NCBI GenBank assembly: GCA_023425025.1
Contig: JAFADG010000029.1
Coordinates: forward strand, 17,540-81,539
Source: Bacillota bacterium
GTDB taxonomy: Bacteria > Bacillota > Clostridia > Christensenellales > Aristaeellaceae
Length of the DNA stretch: 64,000 bases
Reading direction: 5' to 3'
The first letter of the stretch is position 1; every line of letters begins with the position of its first letter. The notes beneath the pieces are model-generated. The model was not told where the DNA came from and made no database searches. It worked only from the letters and a program-made list of their open reading frames with translations. A program made the translations under genes and the position numbers. Positions 40,567 through 49,062 of this stretch are shown in pieces.

Positions 40567-41403
40567 ATGAAAACAAAGCTGATCATGGTTGAAGGCATAC
40601 CCGGCTCGGGAAAATCCACTTTCGCCAAAAAGATAGCGGGTTACTATAGGAATAAGGGTATGGCAGTTGATATTTTTAACGAAGGTCAGGCGCATCCTGC
40701 TGATTTGGCATGGTCTGCATGTGTGCCATTGGCTTCTCTGGATCATCTGCTGTTGAAATACAGCGAACTCGAAGCTGAAATAAGGAAAAACATGCGCATA
40801 GATGGCGGCTATGCAATGATTGCTTATACGCAAGTCAAAACAGAGAACAGAGCATTTTATAAAGAGCTTGAAAATTACGAGATATATGATAACAGAGTTG
40901 CTTTTGATGTTTTTTGCAATCTTCATTACAGCAGATGGGAAGCGTTTGGAAAGCAAGCGGCAGAGAAAGACATGCTGAATATTTTCGAATGCGCTTTTTT
41001 CCAAAATCACATCAACGAACTGCAGAATTATCAATTAGCCGGCAAAGCAGATATGCAAAGGCATCTGAATAAATTGCTTTCTTCCGTTCTCCCTCTGTCC
41101 CCCGTCCTCATTTATCTTTCCCAGCCAAATATCAGAGAAACCATTGAACGGATTGCAAAAGAAAGAGTATCTGACCACGGCAAATGGATAGACATGGCTG
41201 TTGCGTATGTAGAAAATACTCCATACGGAAAGCTGCATAACCTAAAGGGTTTTGATGGATTTCTCCGCTGTATGGAAGACAGAAAACAGACAGAGGCAGA
41301 CATAATTAAATCACTTCCCATCAATACGATTATTATCGAAAATGATGACTACAATTGGGAAGGCGTATGGAATAAGCTTGAAGCTCATTTAGTTACATTG
41401 TAA
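40567..41403 (+). CDS. P-loop kinase-like ATPase
   Basis: 278 residues. Walker A is MVEGIPGSGKSTFAKKIA at residues 8-25; no other named signature is clear. The size and single P-loop suggest a small-molecule kinase or AAA/NTPase of the AAA_33/zeta-like class; the substrate is unknown. It is followed at 15 nt by a Crp-type regulator. Codons are more AT-rich than in the surrounding host genes, hinting at acquisition. Confidence 0.7.
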   Translation: MKTKLIMVEGIPGSGKSTFAKKIAGYYRNKGMAVDIFNEGQAHPADLAWSACVPLASLDHLLLKYSELEAEIRKNMRIDGGYAMIAYTQVKTENRAFYKELENYEIYDNRVAFDVFCNLHYSRWEAFGKQAAEKDMLNIFECAFFQNHINELQNYQLAGKADMQRHLNKLLSSVLPLSPVLIYLSQPNIRETIERIAKERVSDHGKWIDMAVAYVENTPYGKLHNLKGFDGFLRCMEDRKQTEADIIKSLPINTIIIENDDYNWEGVWNKLEAHLVTL

Positions 41404-41418
41404 GTTCTGCGGAGGCAT

Positions 41419-42003
41419 ATGATGAAAGACATGCTGTTCCAATACCTGAGAAAGTACACAGATGTGCCTGACGAAGCGTTGAGGGAGGTCATCGAGCATC
41501 TTCCGGTCCGGCGTTTCAAAAAGGGAACGGTACTGCTGGAACAAGGGGGCATCTCAACAAAGTGCTATTTTGTGGTAAAAGGATTGATCCGTCAGTTTTC
41601 CGTTGATATGGACGGCAATGAACATACGTCAAATTTCTATTCGGAGAATCAGGTTGCGTCCGTGTATAACCCGCAGCGTCCGCACGAGTCCTCCAGGTAC
41701 AGCCTTGCTTGTTTGGAAGACTCCGTATTGCTTGACGGAGACTTGAACGATCAAACGCAGACGTATGCAAAGTATCCTTTTCTGGAAACCATGGTGAGAA
41801 AAATGCTGGAAGAAATCACGTCCGACATGCATAATGAGTATGCGGACTTACTTTCTTCCGGTCCGGAGGAAAGATATCTGGCATTATTGCAAAAGCGCCC
41901 GGGCCTTGCCGAGCGCGTTTTGCAAAACCAATTGGCAAGTTTCTTGGGCATACAGCCGGAATCATTGAGCCGCATCAAGAGAAGGCTTCATTCCCTTAAA
42001 TAA
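41419..42003 (+). CDS. Crp/Fnr-family transcriptional regulator
   Basis: 194 residues: an N-terminal cyclic-nucleotide-binding-like domain (RFKKGTVLLEQGGISTKCYFVVKGLIRQF, about 30-60) and a short C-terminal helix-turn-helix (NQLASFLGIQPESLSRIKRRL). The effector is unknown. GGAGG precedes the first of two tandem ATGs. Its last 42 nt overlap the end of the convergent DUF4386 gene, which may be its target. Confidence 0.87.
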   Translation: MMKDMLFQYLRKYTDVPDEALREVIEHLPVRRFKKGTVLLEQGGISTKCYFVVKGLIRQFSVDMDGNEHTSNFYSENQVASVYNPQRPHESSRYSLACLEDSVLLDGDLNDQTQTYAKYPFLETMVRKMLEEITSDMHNEYADLLSSGPEERYLALLQKRPGLAERVLQNQLASFLGIQPESLSRIKRRLHSLK

Positions 42004-42675
42004 AAGCCACAGGGGAAACAATATCTCACAGTACATCGGAAGCTTCAAAACTGACGCGGCCGCGGTTTCCCCATAGCCGGGAATGCCCAAATTCAACAGA
42101 CTGTCGGCAATATAACCGCAAAACGCGATGATCAGCAGGATACCCAGCGTTTTCGGCAGGAAATGTGATTTGATAACCAAATAGCCCATTGGGAAAAGCC
42201 ACAATCCCCAGAAAAACCCTGAAATAAGAATTCCGTATTTGTGCAGCTCAAAAAGCAAAAGCAGCAGCCCCTTGGGTTGACCGGCAAGCATTCCCGCAGC
42301 AGACAGATCACCATTTGCCATCAGCAGCGCCATATAGTGGCTTAATTCGTTTATCATTGAAATCGGGACCGACACCAGCATGAATAAGACCATAAGCGCC
42401 GCCATATTCCCATTCACCGGTTGAAAGAGCTTGTATAATAACAGAACAATAAAAATATGCGTGATCTGCACAACCAGGGCGCTGAGCATGCCGATGCGGA
42501 AAAGGCCGCTGTTTGCGAGGATATTTGCTATTGTCGCGTCCGCATCCCCGGAGACGACAAAGAATTGGGGGATGAACATGATGCCGAACGCGCCAAGAGG
42601 GATCATTAGCGTGTATAATAACCCCGCTATTCTGGCAGTATTGCTTTGCGGCTTATCGTTGAGACGGCCTTCCAT
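41962..42675 (-). CDS. DUF4386 family membrane protein
   Basis: 237 residues with six to seven membrane segments; ARIAGLLYTLMIPLGAFG at the start and the SHYMALLMANGDLS loop are typical of DUF4386. The family is of unknown function and is often linked to stress regulators. GGGAGGATAAATT precedes the ATG. The upstream gap (42676-42842) holds no gene. Confidence 0.85.
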   Translation of the reverse strand: MEGRLNDKPQSNTARIAGLLYTLMIPLGAFGIMFIPQFFVVSGDADATIANILANSGLFRIGMLSALVVQITHIFIVLLLYKLFQPVNGNMAALMVLFMLVSVPISMINELSHYMALLMANGDLSAAGMLAGQPKGLLLLLFELHKYGILISGFFWGLWLFPMGYLVIKSHFLPKTLGILLIIAFCGYIADSLLNLGIPGYGETAAASVLKLPMYCEILFPLWLLFKGMKPSLDAAQ

Positions 42676-42842
42676 AATTTATCCTCCCTTATTTCGTATG
42701 ATGACGGTATTGTAAATCCTCCTTCTTCATCCTGCATTGACTTAAGTTAATTTGCGGCGATATCTTCGCAGCATACCTCTTTTTCTAACACCCCTCTAAC
42801 TTTGGGACCTACTTCTGGACTTCTTCCACAGCTTATGTTAGG

Positions 42843-42871
42843 TTGTAAAACATGTTGGACTATGTTATGAT
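42843..42871 (+). promoter_or_regulatory. Promoter of the 139-residue protein gene
   Basis: TTGTAA (42843-42848), 17-nt spacer, TATGAT (42866-42871), 36 nt before the ATG. Confidence 0.55.
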
Positions 42872-42907
42872 TAGGATTGGCAATACACAAAGAAAGTGGG
42901 TAACAAT

Positions 42908-43327
42908 ATGAAGCCTGTGACCATTAACGTGGGGGTCGTTGATTACGACGTACGAGACAACAGGCGAACCCTTATTGGTAAAAACTATGTTATGGATGTA
43001 CAGGTTGACGTTACGGGCTTTTACGGTATCGTAAGTGACTGCAATCATATGAGGCGAAATGTAACTGTACTCTTGCCTGATTGGGTAGAATCCAGCAAAA
43101 AGGCGATATGGCCGATGTCTCGGCCTGGCTACACGTCAGATCGCGGCACAGGCGACCTGTGTTTTGTGACATGCAAAACCCCGGTTAAATTATCAACACG
43201 TGTTGATACTCCTCAAACAGTGGATTATGAGGGCATGCTGCAACGGGCGATTGATGGAGGATTTGTATTCCACTACCCGGAGTTACGGGGAAACATGAAA
43301 TCCATTGACGTTCCTATCACCGAATAG
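42908..43327 (+). CDS. Hypothetical protein
   Basis: 139 residues, from ATG 42908 behind GAAAG. Predominantly beta-strand character (MKPVTINVGVVDYDVRDNRR, later GDLCFVTCKTPVKLSTRV). No family recognised. Bounded by its own promoter and a strong terminator, so it is a single-gene unit. Confidence 0.6.
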   Translation: MKPVTINVGVVDYDVRDNRRTLIGKNYVMDVQVDVTGFYGIVSDCNHMRRNVTVLLPDWVESSKKAIWPMSRPGYTSDRGTGDLCFVTCKTPVKLSTRVDTPQTVDYEGMLQRAIDGGFVFHYPELRGNMKSIDVPITE

Positions 43328-43393
43328 GATAGAAATGTCTGCACACATCCCCAGCCGCCCTACAGATGATATCATCAGCAGCTTTCCTTCTTT

Positions 43394-43424
43394 CCCCTCG
43401 ATATCGAAATCGAGGGGATTTTTT
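43394..43424 (+). terminator. Terminator after the hypothetical gene
   Basis: CCCCTCGAT and ATCGAGGGG form a 9-bp stem with a 6-nt loop followed by ATTTTTTG. Confidence 0.9.
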
Positions 43425-43543
43425 GTTTTATGCATACGGCCACCCCTTTTTCTCACATCCCCCTAACTTTGGTCTGTTCAAACAAACACCAATACGCTAT
43501 AATAAAAATTAGTCATATGACGGGTGCAAAGGAGGACCAATCA

Positions 43544-45064
43544 TTGCGTAAGACGCTTGTAAGCCTTCTGCTGGCATGCCTTTTCGCCGCCGTGCTTATC
43601 CCGGCGGTGGGCGAGCAAACCCCCGTTCCCGGAAAAACTTTCGTAGTGGCCGGGTATGCGGGCGACGACGCACAGCAGGATTTCAACACCAACCTGTTCT
43701 TTCAACGGATGCAGGAAAGGACAGGCATATCCTTTGATTTCCGGCAGTTTACCGATTACGCGGCCTGGACGGCGGAAAAGACCAGGCTTTTCGCGGGCGA
43801 GGAACTGCCGGATGCCTTGTTTGGGGCAACGCTTTCCCCGGAGGAGACGCTTGACCTTTATCAAAGCGGCAAGCTGATTGACCTGGCCCCGCTGCTCAAA
43901 GACAACGCGCCGAATTTGAGCGCGCTGCTGGATCAAAATCCCGCCTGGCGCAAGGCCATCACCCTGCCTGGCGGAGCCATCGCCGCGCTGCCGGCCCTGG
44001 ACACCTTGCGGGCCCAAAACGCCATGTGGATCAACAAAACCTGGCTGGAACGGCTGAAGCTGAACGTGCCAACCGACGCCGCATCGTTAAAAGCCGTGCT
44101 GGAAGCCTTCAAGACCGGCGATCCCAACTACAACGGCCGCGCCGATGAGGTGCCCTTCACGTTCCTGGGACCATGGGATTTGAAATTCCTGGCCCATGCC
44201 TTCGGCCTTTATGCCAACGATTACAACGTGTACGCGGATGCTGCCGGCAAAGCGCAGTTTATGCCTGCCGGCGACAAGTACAGGGAGTTTGTCGCCTGGG
44301 CCAAGGATCTGTATGACCTGAAGCTTTTGGATCATGACGGCTTTGTTACCGCCGATGCCCTGCGCAAAGTGACGGATGAAAAAGCCGCCGTCACCTACGG
44401 CCTGTTCTTCGGCCCTTCCCCCACCACCTTCCTGCCGGCGAAGCTGGGCGAGGAGTATATGCTCCTTTCTCCCCTGCAGTATGAGGGCAAGCAAGTCTAC
44501 CGCAGTTTTTTGGATTCCGTATCCCGGGGCGCCTTTGCCATCACCAGTGCCTGCAAGGATCCCGCGGCGCTGTTGCAATGGGTGGACTACCTGTACACGC
44601 AGGAGGGCGGCACGCTGGCCATGCTGGGGCAGGAGAATGCCGAATACGCCTTCAACGAAAACGGCACCTGGCGCTGGCTGTATCCCGCGGAAGAACTGAC
44701 CACCGTCATCACCGCGGCCACCCTGCGTAACAGCGATATTTATCCTGTTTTGAATCCTGTGGATTTTCAATTGAGGTTTGAAGATGCGCAAACCGTCCAG
44801 CTGCTGCGCTCCATGAAGGAACTGGGAGAAATCGCCGCGCTGCCCTTCCCGTCTTATACATTGACCCGGGAGCAGCAGGAAGCCCTTGCCCCCATGCAGA
44901 TGGAAATCGGACGCTTTGTAGATGAAAGCCTTGCCAGATTCGTGATCAGCGAAACGGAGCTGAACGACGAAACCTGGCAAAGTTACCTCGATACGTTGAA
45001 CGAAAAGGGTCTTTCCTCCTTTATCGCCCTCTGGCAGCAGGTGCTGGACGGCCAGGTCCAATAA
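43544..45064 (+). CDS. Extracellular solute-binding protein, orphan
   Basis: 506 residues from TTG 43544, chosen because AAAGGAGG lies 8 nt before it; the product then starts with a signal peptide (LRKTLVSLLLACLFAAVLIPAV). Family features: GDDAQQDFNTNLFFQRMQERTGI near the start, LPDALFGATLSPEE, and LYTQEGGTLAMLGQEN late. It is a carbohydrate-type (bacterial SBP_1/LplA-like) binding protein, but no permease genes adjoin; a galactokinase follows after about 30 nt, so the ligand may be a galactoside. A cysteine lies in the signal helix but too early for a normal lipobox. Confidence 0.85.
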   Translation: MRKTLVSLLLACLFAAVLIPAVGEQTPVPGKTFVVAGYAGDDAQQDFNTNLFFQRMQERTGISFDFRQFTDYAAWTAEKTRLFAGEELPDALFGATLSPEETLDLYQSGKLIDLAPLLKDNAPNLSALLDQNPAWRKAITLPGGAIAALPALDTLRAQNAMWINKTWLERLKLNVPTDAASLKAVLEAFKTGDPNYNGRADEVPFTFLGPWDLKFLAHAFGLYANDYNVYADAAGKAQFMPAGDKYREFVAWAKDLYDLKLLDHDGFVTADALRKVTDEKAAVTYGLFFGPSPTTFLPAKLGEEYMLLSPLQYEGKQVYRSFLDSVSRGAFAITSACKDPAALLQWVDYLYTQEGGTLAMLGQENAEYAFNENGTWRWLYPAEELTTVITAATLRNSDIYPVLNPVDFQLRFEDAQTVQLLRSMKELGEIAALPFPSYTLTREQQEALAPMQMEIGRFVDESLARFVISETELNDETWQSYLDTLNEKGLSSFIALWQQVLDGQVQ

Positions 45065-45092
45065 CACAAATGGTAAGGTTGGAAGGAGCGGT

Positions 45093-46391
45093 ATGTTTAT
45101 GAACCAGTATGCCAATATGATCCGCGCTTTAAAAACCCCGTATGTCATGTCCAGGCTGACCCATTTGTACGGCCGCAGGGACGGGATGCTGGTGGCCCAG
45201 ACAGCCAGATATACACGGCTTGTAAAAAGGCATGAGGAACTGTTCAACGTATCCGACGAAGAAGTGCAATTGATCAGCGCGCCGGGACGCACAGAGCTTT
45301 CCGGCAACCATACCGACCACAACCGCGGCAAGGTGCTGGCCGCCGCCGTCAACCTGGATACCGTGGCCGCCGTCTCCCCCAGGGAGGATTTGACCGTGCG
45401 CCTTTGCAGCGAAGGCTATCCCGCCGTGGAAATTTCCCTTGATAATCTGGATTGCGTCCCTGCCGAAACAGGCAAGACCGCGGCGCTGATCCGCGGCGTG
45501 GCAGCCCGCATGAAAGAGTTGGGATACCCCATCGGCGGGTTTGACGCCGCCGTCACCTCCAACGTGTTATCCGGCAGCGGCTTAAGCTCCTCCGCCGCCT
45601 TTGAGGTACTGGTCTGCGCCATCTTTGACAGCCTGTACGGCGATTTTAAAATCTCCCCCATCGTGCGGGCGCAAATCGCCCAGTATGCCGAGAATCATTA
45701 TTTCGGCAAGCCCAGCGGTTTGATGGACCAGATGGCCAGCTCCGTCGGGGGACTTGTAACAATTGATTTTAAGAAGGACGAGCCTGATGTCAAGCCCCTT
45801 TCCTACGATTTTGCTGCCCGCGGCTATGCGCTGGTGGTGGTCAATACCGGCGGCAGCCACGACGATCTGACGGCGGATTACGCCTCCATCCCCACCGAAA
45901 TGAAGCAGGTGGCCGCCTTCTTTGGCGAGGATGCGCTGCGCCGGGTCAGGCCCGAACAACTGATGCAGGAAATGTCCGCCGTCCGCGAAAAGACCTCCGA
46001 CCGCGCTGTGCTGCGCGCCATGCACTTCTTCCATGAGAACAAGCGCGTTTGCGACCAGGTGGCCGCTCTGGAGCGGGACGACCTTGCCGCTTTCTTCAAG
46101 GATGTCATCGCCTCCGGCCAGTCCAGCTTCATGTACCTGCAAAACGTGTATGCCCGCCCAAATGAGCAGCAGCTTTCCCTGGGCCTTGCCCTGGCGGAGG
46201 ACCTGCTAAAGAACGACGGCGCCTGGCGCGTGCACGGCGGCGGCTTTGCCGGCACCACGCTGAACTTTGTGCCCATGGAGCAGGTGCCCGTCTTTACCGA
46301 AGTGATGGAAGCCGCTTTCGGCGCCCATTGCTGTCACCAGCTGGATATCCGTCCGGAAGGCGCGGCAAGGATCGACGGGCTGAACGGCTAA
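45093..46391 (+). CDS. galK: Galactokinase
   Basis: 432 residues (ATG 45099 is an alternative start after GGAAGGAG). A GHMP-family kinase that phosphorylates galactose at C1 in the Leloir pathway. The galactokinase signature GRTELSGNHTDHNRGKVLAAAV is at about 70-90, the phosphate-binding GSGLSSSAAFEVLV at about 165, and the late GGGFAGTTLNF motif at about 380. galT and galE are not adjacent. An N-terminal extension of about 40 residues precedes the core. Probably in an operon with the upstream binding protein. Confidence 0.93.
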   Translation: MFMNQYANMIRALKTPYVMSRLTHLYGRRDGMLVAQTARYTRLVKRHEELFNVSDEEVQLISAPGRTELSGNHTDHNRGKVLAAAVNLDTVAAVSPREDLTVRLCSEGYPAVEISLDNLDCVPAETGKTAALIRGVAARMKELGYPIGGFDAAVTSNVLSGSGLSSSAAFEVLVCAIFDSLYGDFKISPIVRAQIAQYAENHYFGKPSGLMDQMASSVGGLVTIDFKKDEPDVKPLSYDFAARGYALVVVNTGGSHDDLTADYASIPTEMKQVAAFFGEDALRRVRPEQLMQEMSAVREKTSDRAVLRAMHFFHENKRVCDQVAALERDDLAAFFKDVIASGQSSFMYLQNVYARPNEQQLSLGLALAEDLLKNDGAWRVHGGGFAGTTLNFVPMEQVPVFTEVMEAAFGAHCCHQLDIRPEGAARIDGLNG

Positions 46392-46393
46392 GC

Positions 46394-46425
46394 GCAAAAG
46401 CGTACAAAATTTGTATCGCTTTTGC
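46394..46425 (+). terminator. Hairpin after galK
   Basis: GCAAAAGCG and CGCTTTTGC arms around an AT-rich loop, 3 nt after the galK stop. Confidence 0.6.
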
Positions 46426-46436
46426 CTGCCTGATCA

Positions 46437-46465
46437 TTGACAAAGAAAAATCTTCATGCTATCAT
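46437..46465 (+). promoter_or_regulatory. Promoter of the ribU transcript
   Basis: TTGACA (46437-46442), 17-nt spacer, TATCAT (46460-46465), placing the RNA start just upstream of the FMN riboswitch. Confidence 0.8.
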
Positions 46466-46500
46466 ACCTGCGTAATCCAACAATCGCATAGCACTTGAAG

Positions 46501-46620
46501 CTTCTTCGGGGCAGGGTGAAATTCCCTACCGGCGGTACAGCCCGCGAACCGTGCACATTCCGTGCATGGCCGATCTGGTGAAATTCCAGAGCCGACAGTA
46601 AAGTCTGGATGATAGAAGAG
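46501..46620 (+). promoter_or_regulatory. FMN riboswitch (RFN element)
   Basis: All conserved pieces are present: GGGGCAGGGTGAAATTCCC, TACCGGCGGT, AGCCCGCGA, TCTGGTGAAATTCCAGAGCC, GACAGTAAAGTCTGGATG, closed by CTTCT and AGAAG. Binding FMN should favour the downstream terminator and shut off ribU. Confidence 0.97.
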
Positions 46621-46639
46621 CTCGGTAAAGTATGTTTTC

Positions 46640-46678
46640 GCCCCTGAACAGCTTTCGCTTCAGGGGCATGCATATTTT
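46640..46678 (+). terminator. Riboswitch-controlled terminator
   Basis: GCCCCTGAA and TTCAGGGGC form a 9-bp stem followed by ATGCATATTTT, ending just before the ribU ribosome site (AAGGAGG). Confidence 0.85.
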
Positions 46679-46693
46679 AAGGAGGCATTTGCT

Positions 46694-47299
46694 ATGAACC
46701 CCAAGGCTTTTTTCACCCCCCAAAGAATGACCCGTATCGCACTGCTGGCAGCCATCTCCGCCGTACTCTTTCTGCCCACCTTCACCATTCCGATCATTGG
46801 CTTTTATAAGCTGGATCTGAGCAATCTTCCCGTGCTGCTGGGCGGCTTTTCCATGGGACCCCTGGCCGGCCTGATCATTCTGGGTATCAAGAGCCTGACT
46901 GGTCTGATTACCACCACCTCCGGCGGCGTGGGCGAACTGGCCGACTTTCTGTTGGGTTCCGCCCTCATGCTCCCCGCGGTTCTGATCTATCGCGGGAACA
47001 AAAACCGCAGGAGCGCCCTCATCGGCATGACCGTTGGTACCGCCAGCCTGACGATATGCGGCGTTCTGGCCAACGCATGGCTGCTGATTCCGTTCTACGT
47101 GACGGTCATGCATTTCCCCCTGGATGCTATTGTGAAAACCTTTTCCGATATCATCCCCTTTGTGGATAGCCTGGAAAAGATGCTGATCTTCATCACCGCG
47201 CCCTTCAATATTCTCAAGGGTGTTGTGCTCAGCGCCGTGACTTTCCTCCTGTACAGGCATCTTTCCCCCATCCTTCACGGGCGCAGCGCCCGCGGATAA
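46694..47299 (+). CDS. ribU: Riboflavin ECF transporter S component
   Basis: 201 residues with six membrane segments; LPTFTIPIIGFYKLDLSNLPVLLGGFSMGPLAG in the first third is the RibU pattern. It captures riboflavin and works with the shared EcfA/EcfA'/EcfT module encoded elsewhere. The FMN riboswitch upstream confirms the substrate. Confidence 0.95.
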   Translation: MNPKAFFTPQRMTRIALLAAISAVLFLPTFTIPIIGFYKLDLSNLPVLLGGFSMGPLAGLIILGIKSLTGLITTTSGGVGELADFLLGSALMLPAVLIYRGNKNRRSALIGMTVGTASLTICGVLANAWLLIPFYVTVMHFPLDAIVKTFSDIIPFVDSLEKMLIFITAPFNILKGVVLSAVTFLLYRHLSPILHGRSARG

Positions 47300-47315
47300 A
47301 CCTAGGAGTGGTTCC

Positions 47316-47777
47316 TTGCAGTACGTAACACATTCCGCCAATGAAACACGTTCCCTGGGTGAAGCGCTTTCCAAAAACCTTCGCCCGGGGGACGTTTTGG
47401 TGCTTCGGGGGGACATGGGTGCCGGCAAAAGCGAACTGACCCGCGGCATCGCCCGGGGGCTGGGCATATCTGGGCCCATCGCCAGCCCCACCTTCACCAT
47501 TTTACAGGCGTACGATTCGGGCAGGCTGCCCCTGTATCACTTTGACTGGTACCGCATCAACGACTCCGAAGAACTGTATGAAATCGGCGCGGAGGAATAT
47601 CTGCTGGGTGACGGCATATCGGTCGTGGAATGGCCGGACAAGGCGCCGGAGCTTTTGCCGGATAGGCATTTGCAGATTTCCCTTCGGCCCGGTGCAGGGG
47701 ATGACGAACGAATCATCGAAATCATTCCTGTGGGAGGCTATACAAACGCAGCTTACGGGAAGGATATCAAAGCATGA
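47316..47777 (+). CDS. tsaE: tRNA threonylcarbamoyladenosine biosynthesis ATPase TsaE
   Basis: 153 residues from TTG 47316 after AGGAGTGG. Walker A GDMGAGKSELTRGIARGLG at about 31-49, then SPTFTILQAY and HFDWYRI. Works with TsaB and TsaD to make t6A37 in tRNAs reading ANN codons. Overlaps tsaB by 4 nt. Confidence 0.95.
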   Translation: MQYVTHSANETRSLGEALSKNLRPGDVLVLRGDMGAGKSELTRGIARGLGISGPIASPTFTILQAYDSGRLPLYHFDWYRINDSEELYEIGAEEYLLGDGISVVEWPDKAPELLPDRHLQISLRPGAGDDERIIEIIPVGGYTNAAYGKDIKA

Positions 47778-48481
47778 ACATACTGGCGCTGGATACCTCC
47801 GGCCCTGTCGCCGGGGTTGCTATACTGAAAGGCGGCGAAGCCGCCTACGAAGCCATAGCCGTCAACCGCTTCACCCACTCGGTCAGCCTGATGCCCATGG
47901 TGGAGGAAGCCTTTCTCCATGCCGGGCTCACCGTTTCAGACATTGATCTTTTTGCCGTAACCGCCGGCCCCGGCTCCTTTACAGGCGTGCGCATCGGCGT
48001 AAGCACCGTCAAGGGCCTGGCCCACGGGGCCAACAAACCCTGCGTTGCTGTCAATGCCCTGAAGGCGCTGGCCGCGGGCATTCCTTATTTTGAAGGAACC
48101 ATTTGCCCCATTCAGGACGCCCGTGCCGGCCAGGTATACGGCGCGGCTTTTGCGGCCGGCCTCCCGCCAAATCGGCTGATGGAGGATGCAGCGTTGAAGC
48201 TGAACGAGTATCTGCAAAGGCTGAACGAATTCCCGGGCCCCTATCTGTTTGTGGGCGACGGGGTAAATGTCCATCAGGCGATCATTGAAGATTGTCTAAA
48301 AGACCAGGCACGGTTTGCTCCGGCCCATTGCCGCTTTTTGCGGCCTTTAAGCGTTGCCGTGCTGGCAGAAAGGTACCAAGACCAAGCGGTGGATTATCTG
48401 TCCCTTATGCCTTATTATCTGCGCGCGCCGCAGGCCGAGCGTCAGCGCAAAATGCGGGAGGAAACGCATGGTGCCCAGTGA
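47774..48481 (+). CDS. tsaB: TsaB, t6A synthesis partner protein
   Basis: 235 residues, ASKHA fold: ILALDTSGPVAGVAIL at the start and TAGPGSFTGVRIGVSTVKGLAHG near 65-85. Scaffolds TsaD. Coupled to tsaE by ATGA. tsaD itself is not in the window. Confidence 0.95.
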   Translation: MNILALDTSGPVAGVAILKGGEAAYEAIAVNRFTHSVSLMPMVEEAFLHAGLTVSDIDLFAVTAGPGSFTGVRIGVSTVKGLAHGANKPCVAVNALKALAAGIPYFEGTICPIQDARAGQVYGAAFAAGLPPNRLMEDAALKLNEYLQRLNEFPGPYLFVGDGVNVHQAIIEDCLKDQARFAPAHCRFLRPLSVAVLAERYQDQAVDYLSLMPYYLRAPQAERQRKMREETHGAQ

Positions 48482-48968
48482 TGCCCTTGTGCGACGGATG
48501 ACAATGAAGGATTTGGATGCCGTACACCAAATCGAGGCCGACTCCTTTTCTTCTCCCTGGAGCCGCGGCGCTTTTGAGGATGAGCTGACGGAAAATAAAT
48601 GCGCCCGCTACCTGGTGGCGGAAGCGGGCGGTGAAATTGTTGCCTATGCCGGCTGCTGGATGGTGCTGGACGAGTGCCACATCACCAACATTGCCGTCCG
48701 CCGCGACAAGCGCGGCACGGGCTATGGGCGGCTGATCACCCAAGCGCTGATACAGTATGCCGCCAACCTTGGCGCGTCGTATGTCACCCTGGAGGTGCGC
48801 CGCACCAACCATACGGCCCAAAGCCTGTACAGAAGCCTGAATTTTGTGCAGGTGGGCTGCCGCAAGCGCTATTATGAGGACAACGGCGAGGACGCCATAT
48901 TGATGGCCTGCCAGACGCTGCCGCCCGTGGACCCGGAATTTTCGGAAGAAGAAACGGTGGAAATGTAA
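48468..48968 (+). CDS. rimI: Ribosomal-protein-S18-alanine N-acetyltransferase
   Basis: 166 residues from ATG 48468 (GGGAGG upstream), overlapping tsaB by 14 nt. GNAT fold with the acetyl-CoA loop RRDKRGTGYGRLI (about 80) and SSPWSRGAFEDEL at the start. tsaE-tsaB-rimI is a conserved cluster. Confidence 0.93.
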   Translation: MVPSDALVRRMTMKDLDAVHQIEADSFSSPWSRGAFEDELTENKCARYLVAEAGGEIVAYAGCWMVLDECHITNIAVRRDKRGTGYGRLITQALIQYAANLGASYVTLEVRRTNHTAQSLYRSLNFVQVGCRKRYYEDNGEDAILMACQTLPPVDPEFSEEETVEM

Positions 48969-48975
48969 GTATGCA

Positions 48976-49019
48976 AAAAGCCCGTGAAGCCCGAAAAAGA
49001 ACGGACGCCGCGGGCTTTT
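48976..49019 (+). terminator. Bidirectional terminator after rimI
   Basis: AAAAGCCCG and CGGGCTTTT form a 9-bp stem; A- and T-runs on both sides allow it to serve rimI and the convergent methyltransferase gene. Confidence 0.75.
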
Positions 49020-49062
49020 GTCACAGCCGGGCACGTGAAAGCGCGGCTGAAAAAGCGCCTGC